The notes below the pieces were generated by a model. It was not told the origin of the DNA. It saw nothing but the letters and a program-made list of their open reading frames with translations, and did not search any database. Below are positions 41,607-50,412 of a DNA stretch of 64,000 nucleotides, piece after piece. Where the stretch lies: NCBI RefSeq assembly GCF_003315795.1, contig NZ_QMEY01000027.1, positions 60,423-124,422 on the forward strand. The letters are read 5' to 3'. Numbering within the stretch: position 1 is the first letter of the stretch; each line of letters begins with the position of its first letter. This stretch comes from Spongiactinospora rosea. GTDB lineage: Bacteria; Actinomycetota; Actinomycetes; Streptosporangiales; Streptosporangiaceae. The position numbers and the translations under genes are program-made.

Positions 41607-43139
41607 GTGCTTTTCGTGCCGATCCGTGGGCTTCGGCCGGTTCTGCCGGAGTTCTGGTGGTGGGTGGCCGCCGCGTACGCGCTGTGGGAGCCGGTCGGGG
41701 AGATGCTGTGGCCGCCCCGGTGGGTCTGGTGCGCGGGGAGCCGCGAGTTCCACCCGGTCGGTCCCGTCCGCGAGGCCGTCGCCGAGGTGGCCGAGCGGAT
41801 CGGCGACGAGGTCTGGGCGGCGGGGCCGTTCCTGCTCATCGTGATCGCCGTGTTCGTGCGCAGGCACCAGGGCGTGCGGGTGCCGCTGTGGATCGCCGTG
41901 CTGGGCTTCGGGCTCATCCTGCTGCCCGACGTGCTGCTGGCCGTCGAGGAACTGCTCGACCCGCCCCCGTCACCGCCGCCTGGGTGCCTGCCCGAGCCGA
42001 GGCCGCTCTGGATCCGCGTTCCGTCGATCGCGCTGTCATGGGTGCTGTCCCCGCTGACGCCCGCGCTGCTGGCGGGCATGGCGGGCGCGGGCGTACGCCC
42101 TGACCGGGGGGCGCTCTGGCGGCTGGGCGCGGCCACCGTCGTGGTCCTGCTCCTCGCGCAGGCCGCGCGGGTCGTGCCGGCCTGGCTGGCCGGGCCCCCG
42201 GTGGCGGACGACGGCACGCCGCGCTACGCGGTGCTCGCCAACGGCTGGCCCGAGACGCTGGACCTTTCCACCGGGCGGACCGTCCATGACGGGCCGCTCC
42301 TGCCGGGCAGGGGCCGGGCGCCGCTCCAGGCGGTGGCCGCCACCGGGCGGCCGGGGGAGTACGTCGCGAGCGTGGAAGTCCGCAGCGGCCGGGACGACTG
42401 GTCCCCTCGCGGGGTCATCTCACGGCTGCACCGCCTCACCGTGGACGCCGGCGGCCGGGGCAAGCTGGGCGAGGCCCTGACCGGCAGGCTGAAGGGGGCC
42501 ATTGACCGGATCGTGGTCTCGCCGGAGGGGCGGGTCGGCTACGCCCGGAGTACCGAGGACCGCGACCGGCAGCAGCGATCGTACGCGGGCGTGCTCGGCC
42601 CGCACCGGGAGTGGCCCGCCAAGTCGTACCGGCTGTACTGGAGGGACGCCCACACCCTGGCCCTGCCGGACGAACTCGGCGTCACCTCGTTCGTCCCCGG
42701 CTCGCCGACCGGCCCCTACTTCTGGTGGGAGGCGGCCATCGACGTGCGGCTGCCCCCGTCGGACCCGCGCTCGCTGAAGGGCCGCGTCCTCGCCCCCCAG
42801 GAGGCCGGAGCCCACACCCTGCCCCTCCCGCTGCCCGGCGGCCGGACCCTGCGGGTGCGCGGGGGCGGCTACCAGGACCCGTCACAGGTGCTGCTGTACG
42901 AGGGCGCCAGGAAGGTCGCCACGGTGCTCACGCTGCCGTGCGGCGACGTCATCTCCATGGCCGCCGACCCCACTGGCCGGAACGTCCTGGTCGGCAAGGA
43001 CAACGGCAACGGGCGGGGCGCCGGTGAGAGGCCCTGCGGCGGCACGAACTTCGAAGTCCTCCGCCTCGGCCTCACCCCCGGGTACCCGCACAGGACCGTC
43101 TGGCGCGGCGCATCCTCCGTCCACGACCTCACCTGGTGA
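41607..43139 (+). CDS. Membrane protein with extracytoplasmic beta-rich domain
   Basis: 510 aa from GTG 41607. Four to five hydrophobic helices occupy the N-terminal ~195 residues (around 14-32, 78-95, 103-122, 145-165 and 180-198). The remaining ~310 residues are polar and beta-rich with propeller-like strands (RYAVLANGWPETLDLSTGR; GVISRLHRLTVDAGG; RKVATVLTLPCGDVISMAADPTGRNVLVG). No catalytic motif. A membrane-anchored sensor or scaffold is possible, but no family is recognised. It follows the BTAD gene by 75 bp on the same strand and could be co-transcribed. Confidence 0.7.
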   Translation: MLFVPIRGLRPVLPEFWWWVAAAYALWEPVGEMLWPPRWVWCAGSREFHPVGPVREAVAEVAERIGDEVWAAGPFLLIVIAVFVRRHQGVRVPLWIAVLGFGLILLPDVLLAVEELLDPPPSPPPGCLPEPRPLWIRVPSIALSWVLSPLTPALLAGMAGAGVRPDRGALWRLGAATVVVLLLAQAARVVPAWLAGPPVADDGTPRYAVLANGWPETLDLSTGRTVHDGPLLPGRGRAPLQAVAATGRPGEYVASVEVRSGRDDWSPRGVISRLHRLTVDAGGRGKLGEALTGRLKGAIDRIVVSPEGRVGYARSTEDRDRQQRSYAGVLGPHREWPAKSYRLYWRDAHTLALPDELGVTSFVPGSPTGPYFWWEAAIDVRLPPSDPRSLKGRVLAPQEAGAHTLPLPLPGGRTLRVRGGGYQDPSQVLLYEGARKVATVLTLPCGDVISMAADPTGRNVLVGKDNGNGRGAGERPCGGTNFEVLRLGLTPGYPHRTVWRGASSVHDLTW

Positions 43140-43392
43140 CGCGGGCACAGGTGGGTGGCTCGTCCGGCGGATAGTCAGAAATCGGACAGTTAACGGACTG
43201 TTGAGTGGCGGGCAAGTCCATAGAAGATACGCGTGACAGACAATCCGCCCAGCAGCCATGAGGCGCGGCGACCCCGCGCATGCCCGGCGATTTCCGCGCG
43301 CCCCCCGCGTACCCCCCGCGCCGCCAAGGCCCCCCGATCCTCGTGGCCGCCGCTGGGCGTATGCCCACATGACCCCGAGGAGTGGCATAACC

Positions 43393-44781
43393 ATGCAGAG
43401 CACGCCCGACGCGAAGACCGTCGCGGACGCCATCGCCGCGCTCCAGGCCCGGATTCCCGGCGAACGGGTGCTGGTGGACGGGCCCGGGTACGTGGCCGCG
43501 ACGGAGCTGTGGAACGGCGCGATCCGGCGGCGGCCCGCCGTGGTCGTCCGGTGCGCCGAGGTCGCCGACGTGCAGGCGGGGGTCCTTGTGGCCCGTGAGT
43601 ACGGGCTGCCGCTGTCGGTGCGCGGGCCGGGGCACGACTGGACCGGCCGGGCACTGACCGACGGCGGGCTGACGCTGGACCTGACCGGCCTGAGCCAGGT
43701 CCGGATCGACGCGGAAGGCCGCCGCGCCCACGTCGGCGGCGGCGCGACGGCGAACGACCTGCTCGGCGCGGCCGAGCCGGCCGGGCTGGTCGCCGCGTCC
43801 GGCACCGTCGGCTCGGTCGGCATCGTCGGCCTGAGCCTCGTCGGCGGGTACGGCCCGCTGGCCGGGCGGGCGGGCCTGGCCGCCGACAACCTGCTGGGAG
43901 CGGAGGTCGTGCTGGCCGATGGTTCGCTGGTGCAGGTGGACGCCGAGAGCGAGCCCGACCTGCTGTGGGCGCTGCGCGGCGGCGGCGGCAACTTCGGCGT
44001 GGTGACCTCGGCCACGATCCGGCTGCACGAGGTGCCGTCGGTGGTGGCGGGCATGATCATTTACCCGTGGGCGCAGGCCGGGCGGGTACTGGGCCTGCTG
44101 CGCGAATTCCTGCCGTACACCCCGGACGAACTCACCGTGCAGACCGCCGTGGGCGCGGGCCCCGACGGCGCTCCCATGGTGATGCTGCTGCCCACCTGGA
44201 GCGGGGATCCGGCCCTCGCCGCCGCCGAGCGCGGGCCGCTGCGCTCGCTCACCCGGCTGGGCGACCCGCTGGTGACGCAGCTCGAAGCGGTGTCCCTGGC
44301 CACCCTCGTGGCCCAGCGGGACCAGATGTTCCCCGCCGGGCGGAACGTCGTGATCCGCACCCGCTCGGTGTCCGGGCTGACCGCCCCGGTCGCGGACGTG
44401 TTCACCGAGTCCGGCGGCGCGCTGCCCTCGCCGCTGTCCGCGCTCTCGCTGCACCACTTCCACGGCGCGGCGGCCCGGGTGCCGGTCGCGGACACCGCCT
44501 TCGCGGCCCGGGAGCCGCACCTGATGGCCGAGATCATCGCCATCTGGCCCCCCGAGGACAACGACGGCGAGCGGCACCGGGCATGGGCCCGGTCCGCCTC
44601 GGACGCCCTCGCCCCGCACGCGCTGCCCGGCGGTTACGTCAGCTTCCTCGATTCAGAGGACGAGGACCAGGTCGCGAACGCCTACGGCCCCAACACCGCC
44701 CGCCTGCTGGCCATCAAGTCCGCCATCGACCCGGACGACGTCTTCTCGGCCACTCCGCTGCCCAGCAAGATCGCCTTCTAG
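43393..44781 (+). CDS. FAD-dependent oxidoreductase, berberine-bridge-enzyme type
   Basis: 462 aa from ATG 43393 (GAGGAG 11 nt upstream). PCMH-type FAD-binding domain: the flavin-linking His is H81 in SVRGPGHDWTG, then GGGATANDLL and TVGSVGIVGLSLVGGYGPLAGRAGLAADNLLGAEVVLADGSLV; a GGGGNFGVVTS motif and the C-terminal BBE-like tail (YGPNTARLLAIKSAIDPDDVFS) complete the family. The second cysteinyl flavin link of bicovalent members is absent, so single-His attachment is expected. Such enzymes oxidise alcohols, sugars or secondary-metabolite intermediates with O2. Cytosolic, substrate unknown. Confidence 0.9.
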   Translation: MQSTPDAKTVADAIAALQARIPGERVLVDGPGYVAATELWNGAIRRRPAVVVRCAEVADVQAGVLVAREYGLPLSVRGPGHDWTGRALTDGGLTLDLTGLSQVRIDAEGRRAHVGGGATANDLLGAAEPAGLVAASGTVGSVGIVGLSLVGGYGPLAGRAGLAADNLLGAEVVLADGSLVQVDAESEPDLLWALRGGGGNFGVVTSATIRLHEVPSVVAGMIIYPWAQAGRVLGLLREFLPYTPDELTVQTAVGAGPDGAPMVMLLPTWSGDPALAAAERGPLRSLTRLGDPLVTQLEAVSLATLVAQRDQMFPAGRNVVIRTRSVSGLTAPVADVFTESGGALPSPLSALSLHHFHGAAARVPVADTAFAAREPHLMAEIIAIWPPEDNDGERHRAWARSASDALAPHALPGGYVSFLDSEDEDQVANAYGPNTARLLAIKSAIDPDDVFSATPLPSKIAF

Positions 44782-44782
44782 G

Positions 44783-44980
44783 TCAGCCTCCGCCGGAGCG
44801 CCTTCGCAGCGCGAAGAACGCCGCCACCAGACCGGCGACCACCACGATCGGGCCGATGATCGCCCAGGTGGTGTCGCCGGTCATCACGCTGCCGCCGACG
44901 ACGCCGACGCCCTGGAGCGTCCAAAGGCCGCCGAGCAGGATCAGCAGGACGCCGGCGATGGCGAGGATCCACGACTTCAT
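44783..44980 (-). CDS. Small two-helix membrane protein
   Basis: 65 aa from ATG 44980 (GAGGTG upstream). Two hydrophobic helices: WILAIAGVLLILLGGLWTLQGV and WAIIGPIVVVAGLVAAFFAL, ending in RRRSGGG. A common actinobacterial orphan family of unknown function. It starts 26 bp downstream of the MerR gene stop, so may be under MerR control. Confidence 0.8.
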   Translation of the reverse strand: MKSWILAIAGVLLILLGGLWTLQGVGVVGGSVMTGDTTWAIIGPIVVVAGLVAAFFALRRRSGGG

Positions 44981-45005
44981 CGCTCACCTCATTCCTCACC
45001 GACCA

Positions 45006-45443
45006 TCAGACCACACAATCGCCGGTTTGCAATTCCTGGAAATCCTGAATGCCGGGCGCGGTCTCGGCCAGCCGGCGATAGGACGGGCAATGCGTGAAAT
45101 CGTCCGCCGTGCAGCGCATGAGGTGTTCGATCAGCGCCTTGGAGGCCGTTATCTCGGCGAGCCTGCGTTCCAGTTCGTCGTGGTGACGCTGCAGAAGGGC
45201 CTGCCGTTCGGCCCGGCCGGAGACGGTGATCACCTCCCGGATCTGCTCCAGGCTCATCCCGGCCGCCTTGGCGCGGATGATCGTCAGCACGCGGATGACG
45301 TGGTCGGCGGTGTAGCGGCGGCGGCCGTTCACCCGGGCCGCGGGGGCGAGCAGGCCCATCGACTCCCAGTGCCGCAGGACGTGCGGCGCGAGGTCGAACC
45401 GCTCGGCGAGTTCGCCGATCCGCATGATCTCGGTTGACTTCAT
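45006..45443 (-). CDS. MerR-family transcriptional regulator
   Basis: 145 aa from ATG 45443; ATG 45425 (MRIGELAERF) is a common family start and is also possible. Winged HTH MRIGELAERFDLAPHVLRHWESMGLLAPAARVNGRRRYTADHVIRVLTII, coiled-coil helix HHDELERRLAEITASKALIEHLM, and a short C-terminal region with C-T-A-D-D-F-T-H-C-P-S-Y, two Cys and a His that could bind metal or sense redox. The promoter at 45449-45478 has an 18-bp spacer in front of this gene. The small membrane gene downstream is the likely co-regulated target. Confidence 0.87.
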   Translation of the reverse strand: MKSTEIMRIGELAERFDLAPHVLRHWESMGLLAPAARVNGRRRYTADHVIRVLTIIRAKAAGMSLEQIREVITVSGRAERQALLQRHHDELERRLAEITASKALIEHLMRCTADDFTHCPSYRRLAETAPGIQDFQELQTGDCVV

Positions 45444-45448
45444 GTTGA

Positions 45449-45478
45449 CATTAACTTGCGGACCTGCCGCCACGTCAA
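45449..45478 (-). promoter_or_regulatory. Promoter of the MerR gene, probably leaderless
   Basis: On the minus strand: TTGACG (-35, 45478-45473), 18-bp spacer, TTAATG (-10, 45454-45449), then ATG at 45443 only 5 bp later. Transcription would begin at or next to the ATG, so the mRNA may be leaderless, common in actinobacteria. No ribosome site is visible before this ATG, which supports the reading. Confidence 0.5.
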
Positions 45479-45571
45479 GCGCCGTCCGCCAAGGAGGCGG
45501 GCGCGGGGGCTGGGGGCGCGGCCCCGCGCACGATCGCCTGCCAGGTACGTTCGTGCGCGGGGGCGCGTTCC

Positions 45572-45604
45572 GCGCGTGCCGCGGGCCGCGGGAGCGGCAC
45601 GCGC
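45572..45604. terminator. 11-bp perfect GC hairpin, terminator-like
   Basis: GCGCGTGCCGC (45572-45582) and GCGGCACGCGC (45594-45604) with an 11-nt loop. It lies just downstream of the minus-strand hydrolase gene (stop 45627) and upstream of the MerR promoter. No U-tract, as usual in high-GC hosts. Confidence 0.5.
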
Positions 45605-45626
45605 ACCGGCCGCCGGGGTCTCCGGC

Positions 45627-46466
45627 TCAGCCGATTCCGGCGACGATGCGGGCGACCTCGCCGGGCATCGACAGGAATGGGGAGTGCGAGGAGTCGAGCG
45701 TGGCCGTGGCTGTCGGGTCGCCGGGGAAGGCGGCGTCCGCCTCGGCGATGAACCTCTCCTGGAGGGCGGGCCGGACGGCCATGTCACGCGCGCACCTGAT
45801 GTAGGTGCGGGGCACCGACCCCCAGCCGCCGCGGGTCAGGGTGGTGGTCTCCACGCCGATCCCGACCGGGCTGTCCGGGGTGAGCAGCCCGAGCGCGGCC
45901 TCGGCGGTGACCGGGTCCACGTCGGCGCAGAACGCCTCGCGGAGCAGGTCCCGGTAGGCCCGGTCGCCGGACAGGACGTCGAGCCGCAGCACGCCGGTCG
46001 CGCCCGGGTCGCCGAGCAGCGCCGCCGGGACCAGGTTGCCCTCGCTCTCGGGCATCCGCGTGTAGTCGAGGGCCGGGACGCCCGACGCCGGCATGTACGC
46101 GGTCAGGTACACCGCGTGGGCCACCAGCTTGGGCGCCTGCTCCGCGGCCCGGGTGAGCACCGCGCCGCCCATGCTGTGCGCCACGACGGTCACCGGCCTG
46201 CCCCGGCCGAGCCGTTCGATCTGGGCCACCAGCAGGTCACCGGCCTGGTCGAGGCCGATCCCGGCCATCGGGGAGACCTCCTCGGCCAGGTCCCGCGGCA
46301 CGAAGGGGCGCTTGTTGATCGACTTGGGCCACCGGGCGCGCAGGCCGTGGCCGGCCATGTCCACGGCCAGGGTCGTACGCCCGGTGTGGGTCAGGTGCGC
46401 CTGCACCTCGCTCCAGCACCAGGAACCGTGCCAGAAACCGGGCAGAAAAAGCAGGGGGGTGGACAT
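45627..46466 (-). CDS. Alpha/beta hydrolase
   Basis: 279 aa from ATG 46466 with AAAGGAG 8 nt upstream; a longer in-frame extension is not supported. Typical cap-less esterase fold: FLPGFWHGSWCW (oxyanion hole HG), VDMAGHGLRARWP, nucleophile S98 in VVAHSMGGAV, acid near TPDSP/GVETT, and catalytic His in ATLDSSHSPFLS. This subset (PGFWHGSW...DMAGHG) is common in actinobacteria and includes polyketide- or plant-ester-type hydrolases; substrate unknown. Cytosolic. Confidence 0.88.
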   Translation of the reverse strand: MSTPLLFLPGFWHGSWCWSEVQAHLTHTGRTTLAVDMAGHGLRARWPKSINKRPFVPRDLAEEVSPMAGIGLDQAGDLLVAQIERLGRGRPVTVVAHSMGGAVLTRAAEQAPKLVAHAVYLTAYMPASGVPALDYTRMPESEGNLVPAALLGDPGATGVLRLDVLSGDRAYRDLLREAFCADVDPVTAEAALGLLTPDSPVGIGVETTTLTRGGWGSVPRTYIRCARDMAVRPALQERFIAEADAAFPGDPTATATLDSSHSPFLSMPGEVARIVAGIG

Positions 46467-46730
46467 CGGTGGCTCCTTTGGTAAGGGTGGGACCGGCCGA
46501 GTGGCGTGCTTCCCGGCCGGTCCTCCCTTTGAAAGGACCGTACTCCCCGGCGTTACCGGCCAAGTCAGAAATAGCGAGACGACACCAGTGACTTTCCTCA
46601 CGGTCGGACGCCCTTTCCGATAAACCCGGGAAAAGGAAATCCTGATAAACGGAATTCCGCCTTTTAGTGAGCGCCGGCCACCCGTCCGGGGGGCCTGGCC
46701 GGGCCGGTCCCGCCCGAGGTAGGGTAATAA

Positions 46731-46744
46731 TCGTACGCGTACGA
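46731..46744. promoter_or_regulatory. 14-bp palindromic operator before the ABC exporter pair
   Basis: TCGTACGCGTACGA, a perfect palindrome of the CGTACG/CGTACG type bound by many TetR-family repressors, directly after TAATAAT (a good -10). ATG of the first ABC gene follows at 46763 with GGGAGG. A TetR gene lies at 50413-51069, convergent with the operon, and is the likely regulator. Confidence 0.65.
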
Positions 46745-46762
46745 AACCCTGATGGGAGGGCC

Positions 46763-48706
46763 ATGAACCGCAGGCCGTCGCCGGACCCCGCCCCCGTGGC
46801 GGGACAGAGCATGGCGAAACTGCTGCGCCCGCACGCCTGGAGCTTCGCCGCCGTCATGGGCCTTCAGGTCATCGGTGCCGTCGCGGGGCTCGCGCCGCTG
46901 CTCGCCGTGGCCGAGCTGGGCCGCGCCCTGCTGTCGCCCGGCCCGATCGACACCGGCCGGGTCTGGACCGCGGTGATCGTGGGCGCGGCCGGGCTGCTGG
47001 TCAGGCTCGTGTTCACCGCCGCGTCGTCCGGGATCGGGCATCTGGTGGACGGCCAGGTCCAGCTCACCCTCCGCAGGCACCTGGCCGAACGGCTGGGCCG
47101 GGTGCCGATCGGCTGGCTGTCCCGCCGCCGCACCGGCGAGCTGGCCAAGGTGGTCGGCGAGGACGTCAGCGCGGTCCACCCGTTCATCGCGCACGCCCCC
47201 GGCGAGCTGGTCTCCGCGTTCGTGGTCCCGCTGGTCTCGCTCGTCTACCTGCTGTCCATCGACTGGCGGCTCACGCTGATCACGCTGATCCCGGTGGCGC
47301 TGGCCATCGCGCACGTCCCGCTGCTGATGCTGCCCGCGCGGGCGCGCGAGCAGGAGGAGTTCGACGCGGCGATGGGCCGCATCGCCGCCTCGGTGGTGGA
47401 GTTCGTGCAGGGGATCGCGGTGGTCAAGGCGTTCGGCGGCGGGGAGCGCGCCCACCGCGCCTTCCGCACCGCCGCCGACGACTTCGTGGCCGTCTTCTCC
47501 CGCTGGGTGCGCGGCATGTCCCTGGTCGCGGCGGGGATGCAGCTCGCGCTGTCGCCGCCGTTCGTGCTGCTGGTCGTACTGATCGGCGGTACCGCGCTGA
47601 TCTCCGGCGGCGGCCTGGCCCCGGCCGGCCTGCTGCCGTTCCTGCTGCTCGGGCTGGGGCTGACCGCGCCGGTGGCCGCGCTCGGCCACGGCTTCGACGA
47701 CCTCCAGGCCGCCCGCCGCGCCGTCGGGCGGATCAAGGAGGTGAGCGGCGTACCGCCGCTGCCCGAGCCCGCCGCCGCCTCGATCGCCCCGCACGGGCAC
47801 CGGGTGGAACTGCGCGGGGTCCGGTTCGGCTACGACGACGACCGCGAGGTGCTGCGCGGGATCGACCTCACGCTCGAACCGGGCACCGTCACCGCCCTCG
47901 TCGGCCCCTCGGGGAGCGGGAAGTCCACGCTGGTCCAGCTCCTGCCGAGGTTCTTCGACCCGGCCCACGGCTCGGTCCGCATCGGCGGCGTGGACCTGCG
48001 CGACCTGCCCGCCCGCGACCTGTACCGGATGGTCTCCTTCGTCTTCCAGGACGTCCGGCTGCTGCGCGCGTCCGTCACTGACAACATCGCGCTGGCCGTC
48101 CCGGACGCCGATCCCGAGGAGGTCGTCCGGGCCGCCCGGCAGGCGGGCGTCCACGACCGCGTCCTCGCCCTGCCCTGCGGCTACGACACGGTGATCGGCG
48201 AGGAGGCCACGCTGTCCGGCGGCGAGGCCCAGCGGATCGCCCTGGCCCGCGCACTGCTGGCCGACACCCCCATTCTGGTCCTGGACGAGGCCACCTCCTT
48301 CGCCGACCCGCAAACCGAACACGCGATCCGCCACGCCCTCGCCGCCCCCGCGGGCGACCGGACCACCCTGGTCATCGCCCACCGCCTGGAAACGGTCGCC
48401 GACGCCGACACCGTGGTGCTGCTCGACGAGGGGCGCATCGCCGAACAGGGACCCCCGGCCGAACTGCTCGCCAGGGACGGCAGGTTCGCCGCCTTCCGGC
48501 GATCCCACCGATCGGCGATCACCGCCGAACCACTGAACCTTTTTCAACCTCAGATTCCCTGGTCAGAGGCGGTAAGCGAGATGCCGTATCCGCGTGACCA
48601 GGCGTCCTGCCAGGACACCAGCCCCGGTCCGATTTCGGCGGAGGCACCCCTGACCTGGTCCAGGCGACCGGTTGAAAAAGGTTCACTAGGAGGACAGGCC
48701 CGATGA
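46763..48706 (+). CDS. ABC exporter half-transporter 1 (TMD-NBD), with in-frame insertion
   Basis: 647 aa from ATG 46763 (GGGAGGGCC upstream). N-terminal six-helix exporter domain (~20-310), then an ATPase with Walker A GPSGSGKST, signature LSGGEAQR, Walker B ILVLDEATS and the H-loop IAHRLE. Resembles the first of the YbtP/YbtQ or Irp6-like half-exporter pairs. The last ~60 residues (from LNLFQPQ to ...SRRPVEKGSL) do not match ABC proteins and are encoded by a palindromic insert (48535-48687). Without it the end would read ...AITAEPLGGQAR. The TGA overlaps the start of the next gene (ATGA), so coupling is intact. The pair probably forms a heterodimer that exports a siderophore-like, peptide or drug substrate. 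Confidence 0.9.
   Translation: MNRRPSPDPAPVAGQSMAKLLRPHAWSFAAVMGLQVIGAVAGLAPLLAVAELGRALLSPGPIDTGRVWTAVIVGAAGLLVRLVFTAASSGIGHLVDGQVQLTLRRHLAERLGRVPIGWLSRRRTGELAKVVGEDVSAVHPFIAHAPGELVSAFVVPLVSLVYLLSIDWRLTLITLIPVALAIAHVPLLMLPARAREQEEFDAAMGRIAASVVEFVQGIAVVKAFGGGERAHRAFRTAADDFVAVFSRWVRGMSLVAAGMQLALSPPFVLLVVLIGGTALISGGGLAPAGLLPFLLLGLGLTAPVAALGHGFDDLQAARRAVGRIKEVSGVPPLPEPAAASIAPHGHRVELRGVRFGYDDDREVLRGIDLTLEPGTVTALVGPSGSGKSTLVQLLPRFFDPAHGSVRIGGVDLRDLPARDLYRMVSFVFQDVRLLRASVTDNIALAVPDADPEEVVRAARQAGVHDRVLALPCGYDTVIGEEATLSGGEAQRIALARALLADTPILVLDEATSFADPQTEHAIRHALAAPAGDRTTLVIAHRLETVADADTVVLLDEGRIAEQGPPAELLARDGRFAAFRRSHRSAITAEPLNLFQPQIPWSEAVSEMPYPRDQASCQDTSPGPISAEAPLTWSRRPVEKGSLGGQAR
48535..48687. mobile_element. 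MITE-like palindromic insertion in the 3' end of ABC gene 1
   Basis: A 16-bp perfect inverted repeat flanks the segment: TGAACCTTTTTCAACC (48534-48549) and GGTTGAAAAAGGTTCA (48670-48685). The 4-bp CACT occurs at 48531-48534 and again at 48684-48687, as expected for a target duplication. The insert counted from one CACT to the next is 153 bp = 51 codons, so the host frame is kept. Internally there are more inverted stretches (GGTCAG/CTGACC; GTCCTG-CC-AGGAC). No transposase is encoded. The AT content of the ends differs from the host gene. Confidence 0.65.
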
Positions 48707-50406
48707 TCCGGACTCTGCTGCGGGTGCTGGGCCAGCAGTACGCCGGGCCCATGCGCCGCACCATCGCCCTGATGACCGCCACCGCGGTCGTCGAAGGGCT
48801 GCTGTACGCCCTGCTGGTCCCGGTGCTGCGGGCGCTGTTCGGCGGGAGCCCCGCCGACGCCCGGCCCTGGCTGGTCGCCTTCGGGGCCGGGGTGGCGGCC
48901 TACGCCGTGCTGCGCTACTTCAGCGACCTGTCCGGCATGCGCGTCGGCACCACGATGCTGCGCGGGATGTACCACCGCCTCGGCGACCACCTGGCCAGGC
49001 TGCCGATCGGCTGGTACGACGCCGCCCGCGTCGGCGAGGTCTCCGTCATGGCCGGGCGCGGCCTGCTCCAGGCCATGGGCGTGGCCGCGCACCTGCTCGC
49101 CCCCTTCATCGCCGCGCTGATCACCCCGCTGACCATCGTCGCGGTGATGCTCGCGTTCGACCTGCGGATGGGGCTCGCCGCGCTGGCCGCCGCCCCCGTC
49201 GTGGCCCTGACCGGCGTCTGGACCGCGCGTGCCATGGCCGCCACCGACGCCGAACGGCACGAACGCGACCACCAGGCGGGCGCCCGCGTCATCGAATACC
49301 TCCAGGCCCAGCCCATCCTGCGGGCCGGTGGCCGCACCGCCGAACGCTTCGGCCTGCTCGACGACGCGCTGCGGCAGGTCCAGCGGGCCTCCCGGCGTAC
49401 CACGCTGGCCGCGCTGCCCGGCGCGATCGGCCTGACCCTCACCGTGCAGGCGATGTTCACCGCGCTGCTGGTCCTCGGCACCCACCTCGCCCTGGGCGGG
49501 GGCATCGGGGCCGCGGAGGTGCTGACCATCCTGGTCCTGGCGGCCCGCTGCGCCGACCCGCTGCTGTCCCTGGCCGACATCGGCGGCAGGCTGCGCGGCG
49601 CGCGCGCCGAGATCGACCGGCTGGACGCGGTACTGCGCACCGAACCGCTCCCGCAGCCCGCCGAGCCACGCGAGCCGCGGGGGCACGGGCTGGAATTCGA
49701 CGCCGTGACCTTCCGGCACGGCGACCGCACGGTCCTTTCCGGCCTGTCGCTGTCGGTCCCCGAGGGGCGGCGGGTCGCCATCGTGGGGCCGTCGGGGGCG
49801 GGCAAGAGCACGCTGCTCCAACTGGTCGCGCGGTTCTACGACGTGGACGAGGGCGCGGTACGCGTCGGCGGCGCGGACGTCCGCGCGATCGGCACCGAGA
49901 CGCTGATGTCCCGGATCGCCGTCGTCTTCCAGGACGTCTACCTCTTCGCGGGCACGATCGAGGAGAACATACGCCTGGGCCGCCCGGATGCCACCGACGC
50001 CGAGGTCCGCGCGGCGGCCACGGCGGCCCGCCTGGACGAGGTCGTCGAACGCCTGCCCGGCGGCCGGCACGCCGACGTCGGCGAGGGCGGCGCCCTGCTG
50101 TCCGGCGGCGAACGCCAGCGTGTCTCCATCGCCCGCGCGCTCCTGAAGGACGCCCCCATCGTCCTCCTCGACGAGGTGACCTCGGCCCTGGACCCGATCA
50201 ACGAGGCCGCCGTCCACCAGGGCATCGAACGCCTGATGGCGGGCCGCACGGTCGTGATGGTGGCCCACCGCCTGCGTACCGTCCAGCGCGCCGACCACAT
50301 CGCCTTCCTCGAAGGCGGCCACATCGTGGAACAGGGGTCCCACGACACCCTCCTCCACCAGGGAGGCCGCTACACCGACTTCTGGACCGCCTCCGCCCGC
50401 GAATGA
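48703..50406 (+). CDS. ABC exporter half-transporter 2 (TMD-NBD)
   Basis: 567 aa from ATG 48703, overlapping the TGA of ABC gene 1; AGGAGG lies 9 bp upstream, just outside the palindromic insert. Six-helix exporter domain (~18-290), then Walker A GPSGAGKST, signature LSGGERQR, Walker B IVLLDEVTS and AHRLRTVQ. Likely heterodimer with the preceding half-transporter. It ends 6 bp before the convergent TetR gene stop. Confidence 0.92.
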   Translation: MIRTLLRVLGQQYAGPMRRTIALMTATAVVEGLLYALLVPVLRALFGGSPADARPWLVAFGAGVAAYAVLRYFSDLSGMRVGTTMLRGMYHRLGDHLARLPIGWYDAARVGEVSVMAGRGLLQAMGVAAHLLAPFIAALITPLTIVAVMLAFDLRMGLAALAAAPVVALTGVWTARAMAATDAERHERDHQAGARVIEYLQAQPILRAGGRTAERFGLLDDALRQVQRASRRTTLAALPGAIGLTLTVQAMFTALLVLGTHLALGGGIGAAEVLTILVLAARCADPLLSLADIGGRLRGARAEIDRLDAVLRTEPLPQPAEPREPRGHGLEFDAVTFRHGDRTVLSGLSLSVPEGRRVAIVGPSGAGKSTLLQLVARFYDVDEGAVRVGGADVRAIGTETLMSRIAVVFQDVYLFAGTIEENIRLGRPDATDAEVRAAATAARLDEVVERLPGGRHADVGEGGALLSGGERQRVSIARALLKDAPIVLLDEVTSALDPINEAAVHQGIERLMAGRTVVMVAHRLRTVQRADHIAFLEGGHIVEQGSHDTLLHQGGRYTDFWTASARE

Positions 50407-50412
50407 GCCGGG

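Noticed and set aside
48534..48685. Intergenic terminator or attenuator between the two ABC genes
   Set aside because: The inverted repeats are 120 bp apart, the frame runs through them, and the flanking CACT and triplet length fit an insertion better.
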